Shown here: piece after piece, positions 17,438-26,144 of the stretch
Position numbering within the stretch: position 1 is the first letter of the stretch
Layout: every line of letters begins with the position of its first letter
Assembly (NCBI GenBank): GCA_025059715.1
Contig: JANXCE010000009.1
Span: 1 to 63,767, forward strand
Reading direction: 5' to 3'
From: Caldimicrobium sp.
GTDB taxonomy: Bacteria; Desulfobacterota; Thermodesulfobacteria; Thermodesulfobacteriales; Thermodesulfobacteriaceae
Length of the DNA: 63,767 bases
The notes under the pieces: generated by a model
Databases searched by the model: none
Told to the model about the DNA's origin: nothing
What the model saw: the letters and a program-made list of their open reading frames with translations, nothing else
Position numbers and translations under genes: made by a program

Positions 17438-18589
17438 TCAGGAAGATGAGACTTGAGATACCTTAAATAAATGGGGAATTTCATGTTCATCTTTGAAGAG
17501 TTTTCTTATAGATAGAATTTCCTCTTGAATCTTGAAAAAGATATCTACCAAATCAGGATCAAAGTGAGTTCCTCTACCTCTGGCGATAATTTCAAAGGCC
17601 TCTTCAAGGCTAAGCCCTTTTCTATAAGGTCTGGATGTGGTTAGGGCATCAAAGACATCAGCAATAGCAGTAATCCTGGCAAATAGGGGAATTTTTGGTC
17701 CTTTTAGGCCTTCTGGATATCCGCTGCCATCCCATTTCTCGTGGTGATAGAGGGCAATTTTTTCCGCAGCCTTTAAATACTTAATTCTGGATCCCTTGAG
17801 AATTTCTGCTCCAATTACCGTATGTAATTTCATAATATTCCACTCCTCTATGGTAAGGGCTCCGGGCTTCAGCAGAATTTTATCGGGTATTCCCAACTTA
17901 CCTATATCGTGAAGGGCAGAGGCATATTTCAACACTTCTAAAGCTTCTTCCTTTAAACCATAATGAATACCAATCAGGGTGCTATAGTGAGAAATTCTTT
18001 GAATGTGATAGCCAGTATGCTCATCACGATATTCTGCCGCTTTAGCGAGGCGATATATTATTTCTAGGGAGAGTTCTTTTACTTCGTTTAAAGCCATTTG
18101 TAAAGAAAGATTAGCCTTAAGTAAATCCGCAGTCTTTTTCTCTACCTCCTCTTCGAGTTTCCGTTGATAGTCTTTTAAAAAGTCATGATATAGTTTGGTT
18201 TTAGAGAGAGATTTTATACGGGCTTTAAGTTCTGGCACCATAAAGGGTTTATTTAAAAAGTCATCCGCCCCAGCAAGAAGTCCCTTGACCCTGGTGTCCA
18301 AGTCATTTACTCCCGTAATTAATATTACTCCTATGTCCATGGTCTCAGGATTATTCTTTAGTATTTTGCAGAGGGTTATTCCATCCATTTCGGGCATTAA
18401 ATAGTCAGTAAGCACTACATCTGGTTTAAGGGAAGAGAGTTTTTCCAGGGCCTCTTTGCCATTTGCTGCTGAGTCAACCTGATAGCCCTCCAAGGTAAGT
18501 AATTCAAGTATACTATCCCTAATATTTTGGTCATCATCTACAACAAGAACTTTAATGGGTGTATTCATAAATTTTTCTGTGGGAAACAT
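17438..18589 (-). CDS. Response regulator with HD-GYP phosphodiesterase domain
   Basis: This 383-aa protein joins a receiver domain (VLVVDDDQ, phospho-acceptor Asp in VVLTDYLMPEMDG, Lys in LNKPF) through a coiled segment to an HD-GYP domain (HDIGKLGIPDKIL, HHEKWDGSGYPEGLKG, DVFDALTTSRPYR). HD-GYP enzymes hydrolyse cyclic di-GMP. An alternative ATG at 18568 would remove seven residues. The gene start overlaps the mobA end, so it is the last of the ffh-led run. No partner histidine kinase is nearby. Confidence 0.95.
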   Translation of the reverse strand: MFPTEKFMNTPIKVLVVDDDQNIRDSILELLTLEGYQVDSAANGKEALEKLSSLKPDVVLTDYLMPEMDGITLCKILKNNPETMDIGVILITGVNDLDTRVKGLLAGADDFLNKPFMVPELKARIKSLSKTKLYHDFLKDYQRKLEEEVEKKTADLLKANLSLQMALNEVKELSLEIIYRLAKAAEYRDEHTGYHIQRISHYSTLIGIHYGLKEEALEVLKYASALHDIGKLGIPDKILLKPGALTIEEWNIMKLHTVIGAEILKGSRIKYLKAAEKIALYHHEKWDGSGYPEGLKGPKIPLFARITAIADVFDALTTSRPYRKGLSLEEAFEIIARGRGTHFDPDLVDIFFKIQEEILSIRKLFKDEHEIPHLFKVSQVSSS

Positions 18590-19221
18590 CTTTCTAAATT
18601 TGTGAGGTCTTCAGGGGTATTTATGTTATAAAAACTCTGACCCTTTGGGTCTATTTTAGACCACCTTCTAAAAGTTACAAGGAGTTTGTTTGCGGATAAG
18701 TATGACAAAAATCCCCTTAAACTTCTTTTCGAAAAGTTAGTTAAGTAATCTTCTAATTCCGACATAAGAGCACTGGAGTATATGCCTGGGAAAGGCTCTA
18801 AGGTATGGTCTCTCTCACATACGACCGCCAGGGATACAAAAAAGGCTCCAACACTGAGAAGTTCACTTAGAAGCTGAGGATTAACAAGAGGCTGATCCAC
18901 AGCGCTTACTACAAGGAGAGTCCCTGAAGGTAGCATCTTCATAGCTTGGAATATTCCGCAGAGAGGCCCCTGGCCTGAAATTTCCAATGGGTCCTCTATA
19001 AAATTAATCTTTGAGGTATTTAAATTTGAGTTCTGTAGAGAATTTATTAAGGAGGATTTTTGAAATTGATCTTTAACGGAGATTAGGATATCTAAATTTA
19101 GTGCCAAATAGGGTTTTAACGCCCAGTAAAGAAGTGGTCTTCCCTGTAGAAGTTGTAGGGGTTTATAACCTCCTATGCGTCTTCCAAGTCCGCCTGCCAA
19201 AATTAAACCAATTGCTTTCAG
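18565..19221 (-). CDS. mobA: Molybdenum cofactor guanylyltransferase-like nucleotidyltransferase, probable CTG start
   Basis: This protein has the nucleotide-binding loop LAGGLGRRIGGYKPLQLLQGRPLL and the family core VVSAVDQPLV, matching MobA, which adds GMP to molybdopterin. The first conventional in-frame start (TTG, 19200) would cut inside the first beta strand. CTG at 19221, preceded by GAGG at suitable distance, restores KAIGLILAGG and overlaps the sbcC stop as CTGA. I therefore propose a 218-aa protein with a CTG start. The substrate is inferred from family resemblance. Confidence 0.8.
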   Translation of the reverse strand: MKAIGLILAGGLGRRIGGYKPLQLLQGRPLLYWALKPYLALNLDILISVKDQFQKSSLINSLQNSNLNTSKINFIEDPLEISGQGPLCGIFQAMKMLPSGTLLVVSAVDQPLVNPQLLSELLSVGAFFVSLAVVCERDHTLEPFPGIYSSALMSELEDYLTNFSKRSLRGFLSYLSANKLLVTFRRWSKIDPKGQSFYNINTPEDLTNLERCFPQKNL

Positions 19222-22184
19222 GGTCTTATCCTCAAAAGGATTTTGCTTCCAGTGTTTCTATCTTTTATGACTTCAAGCTGAACGGGGAAGCGATCTTTTA
19301 ATTCCCTTAAATGGGATATAATACCAATGATTTTCCCTGTTCTCTGGGAGAGGTGTAAAAGGATTTCAGTTACTTTATCCAAAGTTCCCTCATCTAAACT
19401 TCCAAAACCCTCATCAATCAGTAGGGTCTCTAAGGGCTTACTTTTAGCTAAGGATAGTAATAGGTCAGAGGTGCCAAGGGCAAAGGCCAGGGTGGCAATA
19501 AAGGACTCCCCTCCAGAAAGAGTTCTAACTTCCCTTTTAGTCCCAGTATAGCTATCTAAAACTTCTAAATGAAACCTTCTACTAAGGAGTTCTCCCTCAA
19601 CAAAGCGATATCTGCCAAAGGAAAACTCCGAAAAGTAGTAGTTTGCCCTTTTTAAAATTAGACCAAGAAAGCGAGATAACACATAAGAGTGAAAGGAAAT
19701 CCCATTAGTCTTTCCCATAAGTATGTTAGTGATTTTACCAAGATAGGAATATTCCTTTTCGAGAACCCCTATTTTCTGGGTAATTTCAATAAGGTTTCTC
19801 TCTATGATGTCAAGTTGAGCAATACCTTCTTCAATTCTGCCTATCTGGAGAGAAAGTTCTTCTCTTTTACTTTCGAGGGCTTGACGCCTAATACTTAATT
19901 CTTCTTTTTTTTGATAAAGCTTTTCCTTGGGCAGATAAGGGTTTTTGGAGAAAAATTGTTCCATCTCTACTTTTAAGTTGTCTCTTTGATTTTCTATGCT
20001 AATTAAGTTCCGCTCATATTGAGATACTTCCTGCTCAAGCTGGGATAGATGTGTCAGTTCCTTCCAGTGCGAAGCTAACTCTAAAAAATTTTTAAAAACT
20101 CCTCCTTTTATAAGTTTAGATAGTTCTGCCACACTTTCTCGGAAATCTCTAATCTCTCCTCTAAGTTTCTCTCTTAATGCGTCGAGTTTAATTTTTTTCT
20201 CCCAAAACTCTTTCTCAAGATTAGACCTTGCTTCGGTGTTTTCTCTTACTTTTTTATCGTAATCCTCAAGGGCCTTCCTTAACTTTTCAATTTCCTCTTT
20301 TAAAAGTAATCCATCAAGCTCTTCTTTAAAGAACCCCTCTAACCCTCTCAATTCTCCCTGCAAGGACTCCTTTTTAGCTATTAATTGATACCATCTTTCT
20401 TCTAAATTCTTTTTTTCTGTTGCCACCCTTTCTTGATCCTCTAATAGGATTCTTTCTTCTCTTTCGTAGTCTTCTAAGGAAGTCCTCGAAAACTCAATAT
20501 TTTCGTAAAGTTTCATCTTTTGTAAAAGCTGACATTTATTTTCCCAAAAACTTTGAAGGTCTTCAGGAAGTAAGTCCCTAAGGATTTGGGCTTCTCCCTC
20601 TAATCGCGAGAGGGTATCTCTAAGGAATTTTAGTTCTTCTTCCTTTTCGTTCAGTTCCTTTAGACTTGCTTCTAAGGTATGCAGCCAGAGGTCTGGGGTT
20701 GCTTTATTGGGATGTGTAGTTGAGCCACATACCGGGCAAGGCTCCCCTTTTTTTAGTCTTCTTGCAAGCTCTACCGCCCATGCTTGATCTCTTAGCCTTT
20801 CAGTTTTCTCTCTTAACTGAAGAACTTGCCCTTCCACCTCTTTTATTTTATACCCATAATCTTTTATGCGCTCTATTTTTTCTGTATAGGTATGGTAGAT
20901 TTCCTCTTTTTTTAGGCAATCTTCTAAGGTTTTCTTTATTTCAAGAAAGGCTCTAAAGGCTTCTTTTTCCTTAGAGATATGTTCAAGACTTTTCTTAGCT
21001 TTTTTCTCTTGTTCCTCCAAGTCTTTTAGGTTTTCCTGTAAAGTTTGAGCCTTTGCTATTAAATCCTCAAGTTCCTTTTTCAAAAATTCTCTGCGATCCC
21101 ATACTTTTAGAAATTCAGCTTTTCTAAGGAGATCTTCCCTAATTTTTTGGAAATATTCCTCCTTTTCCCTGAGTTCCCTTTCAATTTTGTGCGCCTCTTC
21201 TAAAAGGAGCCCTAATCTCTGGAGTTCCCTTTTATGATGCCTTTCCCTGCTCTTTGCTTCCTTCAACTGGCTCCGTATTTTCTTAAATGTTTCATAGTGA
21301 TAACGCTTCTCCTGTAATATCCGCAGGCGAGTTATCCTTTCTTTTAACATTTTTATTTTTGGGAGATTCTCTTCCAGCGTCGCTAATTCCATAGAGAGTC
21401 TTTCGTATCGCTCCAAGAGGTCTAGACCTCTTTCCAAGGTTTTGAGTTCTGCCTCAATTTTGAAAACTTCTTCTTGAAGGGTCCTTAGTTGAATTACAAG
21501 AGTATCCTTTTTTTTCTTGAGATTGCTTATCTTTTCTCGAAGTTCCTCAAGGGAGTTTATTTGGGCCAACCGTTGAAGCTCTTGTTTTCGTTCTTGCAGG
21601 TTAAAAAGGCTCTCTTCTAATTGGTTGTGAGATTCTTTAAAGAATTCTTCTAATCTTGTGATAAGTTCAGTTTTAAAGAGAAGCTCAAAGAGTTCCTTTC
21701 TCTCCTTAGGTTCAGAAAGTAAGATCCTGCGGTATTCTCCCTGGGGGATGAGAAAGACCTTTTTGAATTGCTCTGCCTCTAAGCCAAAGAGTTCCTTGAG
21801 TTTGGAGGTTACTTCACTTGTCCTTTGGGAATAAAGTTTATCATTTATCCAGAGAGCAAGGGAGCCTTTATAGGTTTTAAAGGCCGGTCTGCGGGTGATT
21901 TGATAAACCTTTCCTTCAAGGAGAAATTTAAAGGTTACCTCGGGAAAAAAGTTAGTTTTGTGGGTTATTAAGTGGGAGATGAGATCTTTGTAGCTTCTGT
22001 GGGGAAAGGACGCCTCTCCAAAGAGGGCATACAGCAGAGCATCAAAGATGGTGGTCTTGCCCGCACCTATTTCTCCAGATATGAGAAATAATTTTTCCTG
22101 CTGGATTAGTTTAAAGGTTTCTTCTTTGATTTCCGCCTCTATAAAGGGACCAAATCCTTTGATGTAAAGATAAAGTGGACGCAT
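19218..22184 (-). CDS. sbcC: SbcC/Rad50-like nuclease ATPase subunit
   Basis: This 988-aa SMC-like protein has Walker A SGEIGAGKTTIFDALLYALFG near residue 36, a Q-loop IPQGEYR, long coiled-coil arms, a zinc hook CPVCGSTTHPN near the middle (about 490), and C-terminal signature LSGGESFIATLAFALG with Walker B TLLIDEGFGSLD. It works with the SbcD nuclease on DNA ends and hairpins. SbcD is not in the window, which is unusual because sbcD and sbcC are commonly adjacent. It is 11 nt downstream of smpB. Confidence 0.95.
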   Translation of the reverse strand: MRPLYLYIKGFGPFIEAEIKEETFKLIQQEKLFLISGEIGAGKTTIFDALLYALFGEASFPHRSYKDLISHLITHKTNFFPEVTFKFLLEGKVYQITRRPAFKTYKGSLALWINDKLYSQRTSEVTSKLKELFGLEAEQFKKVFLIPQGEYRRILLSEPKERKELFELLFKTELITRLEEFFKESHNQLEESLFNLQERKQELQRLAQINSLEELREKISNLKKKKDTLVIQLRTLQEEVFKIEAELKTLERGLDLLERYERLSMELATLEENLPKIKMLKERITRLRILQEKRYHYETFKKIRSQLKEAKSRERHHKRELQRLGLLLEEAHKIERELREKEEYFQKIREDLLRKAEFLKVWDRREFLKKELEDLIAKAQTLQENLKDLEEQEKKAKKSLEHISKEKEAFRAFLEIKKTLEDCLKKEEIYHTYTEKIERIKDYGYKIKEVEGQVLQLREKTERLRDQAWAVELARRLKKGEPCPVCGSTTHPNKATPDLWLHTLEASLKELNEKEEELKFLRDTLSRLEGEAQILRDLLPEDLQSFWENKCQLLQKMKLYENIEFSRTSLEDYEREERILLEDQERVATEKKNLEERWYQLIAKKESLQGELRGLEGFFKEELDGLLLKEEIEKLRKALEDYDKKVRENTEARSNLEKEFWEKKIKLDALREKLRGEIRDFRESVAELSKLIKGGVFKNFLELASHWKELTHLSQLEQEVSQYERNLISIENQRDNLKVEMEQFFSKNPYLPKEKLYQKKEELSIRRQALESKREELSLQIGRIEEGIAQLDIIERNLIEITQKIGVLEKEYSYLGKITNILMGKTNGISFHSYVLSRFLGLILKRANYYFSEFSFGRYRFVEGELLSRRFHLEVLDSYTGTKREVRTLSGGESFIATLAFALGTSDLLLSLAKSKPLETLLIDEGFGSLDEGTLDKVTEILLHLSQRTGKIIGIISHLRELKDRFPVQLEVIKDRNTGSKILLRIRP

Positions 22185-22195
22185 TAAGGACTTTA

Positions 22196-22657
22196 TTATT
22201 TAATTCTTCCTTTGTATTTTCTTTGAAGCTCTCGGTCGAGCTCTCTACGTTTTATATCCTCCCTCTTGTCTATCTTTTTCTTACCCTTGGCTAAGGCAAG
22301 TTCCACCTTGGCTAAACCCCTTTCATTGAAGTAGACTTTGATAGGTATAAGGGAATAACCCCTTTCTTGAACTTTACCAGCAAGCCTTTTTATTTGATCC
22401 TTTCTTAGGAGCAGTTTTCTGGTTCTGGTAGGATCAAGCTTTTGTGCCTCTAAGCTGTGGGGATAGGGGCTTATGTGAAAGTTATAGAGATATACCTCAC
22501 CGTTAACGATCCTTGCAAAGCTATCTGCGAGATTTGCTCTTCCTTGCCGAAGGGATTTCACTTCGCACCCGTAGAGCTGAATACCAGCTTCATAGGTATC
22601 TTCAATCTCATAAAGATAATGGGCCTTTTTATTGCTACAAACTACCCTTTGTATCAT
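22196..22657 (-). CDS. smpB: SsrA-binding protein
   Basis: This 153-aa protein binds tmRNA and brings it to stalled ribosomes. It shows the usual blocks NKKAHYLYEIEDTYEAGIQLYGCEVKSLR split over the N-terminal half, and the basic C-terminal tail KREDIKRRELDRELQRKYKG. It starts 5 nt after the ffh stop. No tmRNA gene was recognised in the window. Confidence 0.97.
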   Translation of the reverse strand: MIQRVVCSNKKAHYLYEIEDTYEAGIQLYGCEVKSLRQGRANLADSFARIVNGEVYLYNFHISPYPHSLEAQKLDPTRTRKLLLRKDQIKRLAGKVQERGYSLIPIKVYFNERGLAKVELALAKGKKKIDKREDIKRRELDRELQRKYKGRIK

Positions 22658-22662
22658 AGCCT

Positions 22663-23988
22663 TTAAATTCCCAAAATTCTCCTAAGGAGCCCTTGCATTT
22701 TTCCGGGGCTTTTAAATTGCCTCATAAGAGCTTTCATTTCTTCGAAACTTTTGAGAAGTTTATTTACATCTTGAACCGTTGTTCCTGAGCCTCTGGCAAT
22801 GCGTCTCTTTCTGCTGGCATTGATTATATGGGGATTTCTTCTCTCTTGAGGGGTCATGGAATTCAAAATTGCTTCCATTTTTATTATTTCCCGTTCATTT
22901 ATAGGGAGATTTTGCAATTTATTGCCTATACCGGGTAGAAATCCAAGTATATCCCTTACTGAGCCCAGTTTTTTCATTTGTTGGAGTTGTTCCCGAAGAT
23001 CCTCTAGATCAAATTGAAGTTTTTTAAGCTTCTTTTCAAGTTCCCTTGCTTTTTTTAAATCCAGAGTTTCTTGGGCTTTTTCAATGAGGGTGAGCACATC
23101 ACCCATGCCGAGAATACGAGAGGCTAATCTCTCAGGGTGAAAGACTTCTAAGGATTCAAGTTTTTCTCCGGTGCCTAAAAATTTTATAGGGCATCCCGTA
23201 ACTTCTTTTATGGAGAGGGAAGCCCCTCCGCGGGCATCACCTTCAATTTTAGTTAGAATTATACCGGTTAAGCCTACCTTTTCGTGAAAGGCCTTGGCTA
23301 CATTAACCGCATCCTGTCCCATCATAGCATCCGCAACCAATAACACCTCCGAAGGGTTAAGATGGTTCTTCAGCTCTTGAAGTTCCTCCATAAGCCCTTC
23401 ATCAATGTGAAGACGCCCTGCAGTGTCCACAATTACTACATCTCTTCCCATTTCCTTAGCCATTTGAAGAGCTCTCTTGGCAATCTCAATGGGGGGCTCT
23501 GATGGTTGCCCTTCACAAAAGGGGACATCAATTTTTTGAGCTAAAATTTTAAGTTGTTCTATGGCTGCAGGACGATAAATGTCAGTGGAAACAAGTAGGG
23601 GATGGTGCCCCCTTTTTCTTAAATGCAGTGCCAATTTCCCTGCGGTAGTAGTTTTTCCAGATCCTTGTAATCCAGCTAATAGCAACACCGAGGGTTTGGA
23701 GTTAAGATTTAAGCTTTGGGACTTTCCTCCAAGGGTTTGCACTAATTCCTCGTATACGATTTTGACAATTTGTTGAAAGGGGGTTAGGCTTTCTAAAACT
23801 TCGGCAGAGAGAGCACGAGCCTCAACTCGGGAAAGAAAAGCCTGCACAACTTTGTAGTTAACATCCGCCTCAAGAAGGGCAAGCTTGATTTCCCGAAGAC
23901 CCTTTTTAATGTCCTCAGCACTAAGCTTTCCTCTATCTTTAAAACCCGAAAGAGCTCTCTCTAATTTTTCAGATAAACTTTCAAACAT
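22663..23988 (-). CDS. ffh: Signal recognition particle protein Ffh
   Basis: This 441-aa GTPase targets nascent membrane proteins with 4.5S RNA and FtsY. The N domain is followed by G1 GLQGSGKTTTAGKLA, DTAGRLHID, TKIEGDARGG, and a methionine-rich M domain (SMTPQERRNPHIINASRKRRIARGSG). I chose ATG 23988 because GGGAGGA precedes it; the earlier TTG lacks this. It is the first gene of ffh-smpB-sbcC-mobA-response regulator. The partner ftsY is at 43458. Confidence 0.97.
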   Translation of the reverse strand: MFESLSEKLERALSGFKDRGKLSAEDIKKGLREIKLALLEADVNYKVVQAFLSRVEARALSAEVLESLTPFQQIVKIVYEELVQTLGGKSQSLNLNSKPSVLLLAGLQGSGKTTTAGKLALHLRKRGHHPLLVSTDIYRPAAIEQLKILAQKIDVPFCEGQPSEPPIEIAKRALQMAKEMGRDVVIVDTAGRLHIDEGLMEELQELKNHLNPSEVLLVADAMMGQDAVNVAKAFHEKVGLTGIILTKIEGDARGGASLSIKEVTGCPIKFLGTGEKLESLEVFHPERLASRILGMGDVLTLIEKAQETLDLKKARELEKKLKKLQFDLEDLREQLQQMKKLGSVRDILGFLPGIGNKLQNLPINEREIIKMEAILNSMTPQERRNPHIINASRKRRIARGSGTTVQDVNKLLKSFEEMKALMRQFKSPGKMQGLLRRILGI

Positions 23989-24118
23989 TGGCTCTTTTCC
24001 TCCCACAAAGGAGATGGTCAAAATCTCACTTTATAAAGTAGCACATCTGAATGTTAAATCAAGGAGCTAATAGAGGCCATAGCTGGTAAGCCCATTATAA
24101 TTATGCTAAAATAAAGGA

Positions 24119-26116
24119 ATGCTCCAGGAATTTCTTACAACCCTTCTGTGGGCCTTTCTAATTGCTCTTCCTCTTACTTTCCTCTTTGTAAAGCTAAAGC
24201 TTCCACCTTTGGTAAGCTTTTTACTAACAGGACTTATTGTAGGACCCGCAGGATTTTCCCTGGTTAAAGACCCTCATTTAGTAGAAGGATTGGCGGAGTT
24301 AGGAGTTATTTTTCTTATGTTTCTTTTGGGAGTAGAGTTCTCTGTTAAGAAGCTTTTAGGTTATCGTCGAGAAGTTCTTTGGGGTGGACTAATGCAAGTC
24401 ATAATTACCACCCTTTTTGTTGCCCTATTAACTCTATTGTTTTTCCACTATAAAATAGGTCAGGCAGTTTTTTACGGAACCCTGGTTGCTTTTAGTAGCA
24501 CAGCAGTAGTATTAAAGCTTCTTATAGAGAGAGGCGAACTGAATACCCCCTATGGAAGATACATCTTTGGCATTCTCCTTTTTCAAGATCTCTCTGTTAT
24601 CATCGTCATGCTACTTCTTCCCCTTCTCGGAGGTGAGGGGATATCCCTAAGAGATATATTGCAAACCCTTTTGAAGTCTCTGAGTATTTTTCTTCTGGTT
24701 TTTGGGATAAGCCTAAAAGTGGTTCCCCTTTTGCTTTATTCTATAGTTAAAACCAGAAGTAGAGAGCTATTTTTAATAAGTATTTTTATAATCGCCCTGG
24801 GCACTGCCTTTTTTAGCTATAAATTGGGACTTTCCATGGCTTTAGGAGCCTTTTTGGCTGGACTCGTAGTTTCAGAGTCTGAGATAGCCTATCAAACGAT
24901 GGCAGAATTAAAGCCTCTAAAAGAGCTCTTTATGGCCCTCTTTTTCATCTCCATCGGAATGCTTCTTAATCCAGATATTTTAATCCAAAATCCTGGGGCT
25001 ACTCTTCTATCCTTTATCACAATCTTTGTTGTTAAGGTCATAGGTATCTTAATGGTAGTTCTTCTTTTAAGTAAAAGTTTCAGAGTATCTTTGATTTCTG
25101 CTCTTTATCTTTTTCAAATCGGAGAGTTTTCCTTTGTATTGGCTCTTGAGGGCAGTAAATATAACCTCTTTTCTGAAAGGGCCTATCAGATATTTCTTAG
25201 TGCCTCAATATTGACTCTGATGTTTACTCCCTTTGTAGTCTCTTGGGCCCATCGATTCTCGGATTTTTTTCTGGCAAGGGTCTTTCCTCGTAAATTTCGA
25301 TATATTCTAAGAAAAAGGGAAAGGGAAGTTGAGAGTTCTTCAAGTGCTCACACTATAGTTGTAGGCTTTGGAGTCTGTGGGAAAAATGTGGTTTATGGGT
25401 TAAAAATACTAAATATCCCCTACATCATATTAGAGCTAAATCCTACCACAGTTAAAATTTACAGGCAAAAGGGAGAACCTATTTATTTTGCGGATGCTAC
25501 TCATCCGGAAATTTTGTTAAAATTTGGAATTCAAAGGGCTAAAGCCTTGGTTATTGCAGTAGGAGATAATCTCACAACCCGCAAAATCATTCACATAGCC
25601 CGCAGTCTTAATCCCTTTATCTATATTATTGCTCGCACACAGTTTATTGCGGAAATTGAAGAACTTCTTAAATTAGGAGCGGACGAAGTAGTGCCTGAAG
25701 AGTTCGAAACTTCTATAGAACTCTTCGCTAAGGTGTTGGAATTTTATCGTGTGCCTAAAAATGTGATCAACGACCTTTTAGAGGAAATAAGAAGTGGACA
25801 CTACGAAGCTTTAAGAGCTGAGGGAAAAAAGATAACTACTATCCAAAGTCCATCGGAATGGTGGAGGCTTATAAATTTTCAGACCTATTTGGTTAAGAGG
25901 GACAGTTTATTAAATGGCTTAACCTTAAGAGGACTTGATCTTAGAGCAAAAACTGGAGCAAGTCTTGTGGCTATTCAGAGGGGTGAAGAACTCATCCAAA
26001 ATCCTTCTCCAGATATCTCATTTAAGGAGGGTGATTTGTTGATTCTAATAGGTGGAGAAAGGGAGCTAAGAAAGGCGATTAAATACTTGGAGAATCCTTT
26101 GGAAGCTTGGTATTAG
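24119..26116 (+). CDS. CPA2 family cation:proton antiporter with TrkA-N and TrkA-C domains (KefB-like)
   Basis: This 665-aa membrane protein has about 12 hydrophobic segments with the CPA2 motifs GVEFSVKKL and FQDLSVI, then a Rossmann TrkA-N domain (HTIVVGFGVCGKNVVYGLKILNIPYII split around residue 415) and a C-terminal TrkA-C domain. Such proteins are K+ or Na+/H+ exchangers gated by nucleotides. An extended -10 (TGCTAAAAT) ends at 24112, 7 nt before the ATG, so the message may be leaderless; another TATAAT at 24096 would give a short leader. Confidence 0.92.
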   Translation: MLQEFLTTLLWAFLIALPLTFLFVKLKLPPLVSFLLTGLIVGPAGFSLVKDPHLVEGLAELGVIFLMFLLGVEFSVKKLLGYRREVLWGGLMQVIITTLFVALLTLLFFHYKIGQAVFYGTLVAFSSTAVVLKLLIERGELNTPYGRYIFGILLFQDLSVIIVMLLLPLLGGEGISLRDILQTLLKSLSIFLLVFGISLKVVPLLLYSIVKTRSRELFLISIFIIALGTAFFSYKLGLSMALGAFLAGLVVSESEIAYQTMAELKPLKELFMALFFISIGMLLNPDILIQNPGATLLSFITIFVVKVIGILMVVLLLSKSFRVSLISALYLFQIGEFSFVLALEGSKYNLFSERAYQIFLSASILTLMFTPFVVSWAHRFSDFFLARVFPRKFRYILRKREREVESSSSAHTIVVGFGVCGKNVVYGLKILNIPYIILELNPTTVKIYRQKGEPIYFADATHPEILLKFGIQRAKALVIAVGDNLTTRKIIHIARSLNPFIYIIARTQFIAEIEELLKLGADEVVPEEFETSIELFAKVLEFYRVPKNVINDLLEEIRSGHYEALRAEGKKITTIQSPSEWWRLINFQTYLVKRDSLLNGLTLRGLDLRAKTGASLVAIQRGEELIQNPSPDISFKEGDLLILIGGERELRKAIKYLENPLEAWY

Positions 26117-26144
26117 ACTTAAAAAATTTTTTCACAGGGACCAC

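Noticed and set aside
22196-24021. tmRNA or 4.5S RNA gene near smpB and ffh
   Set aside because: I looked for the conserved ends and core of both RNAs and saw none in the flanks.
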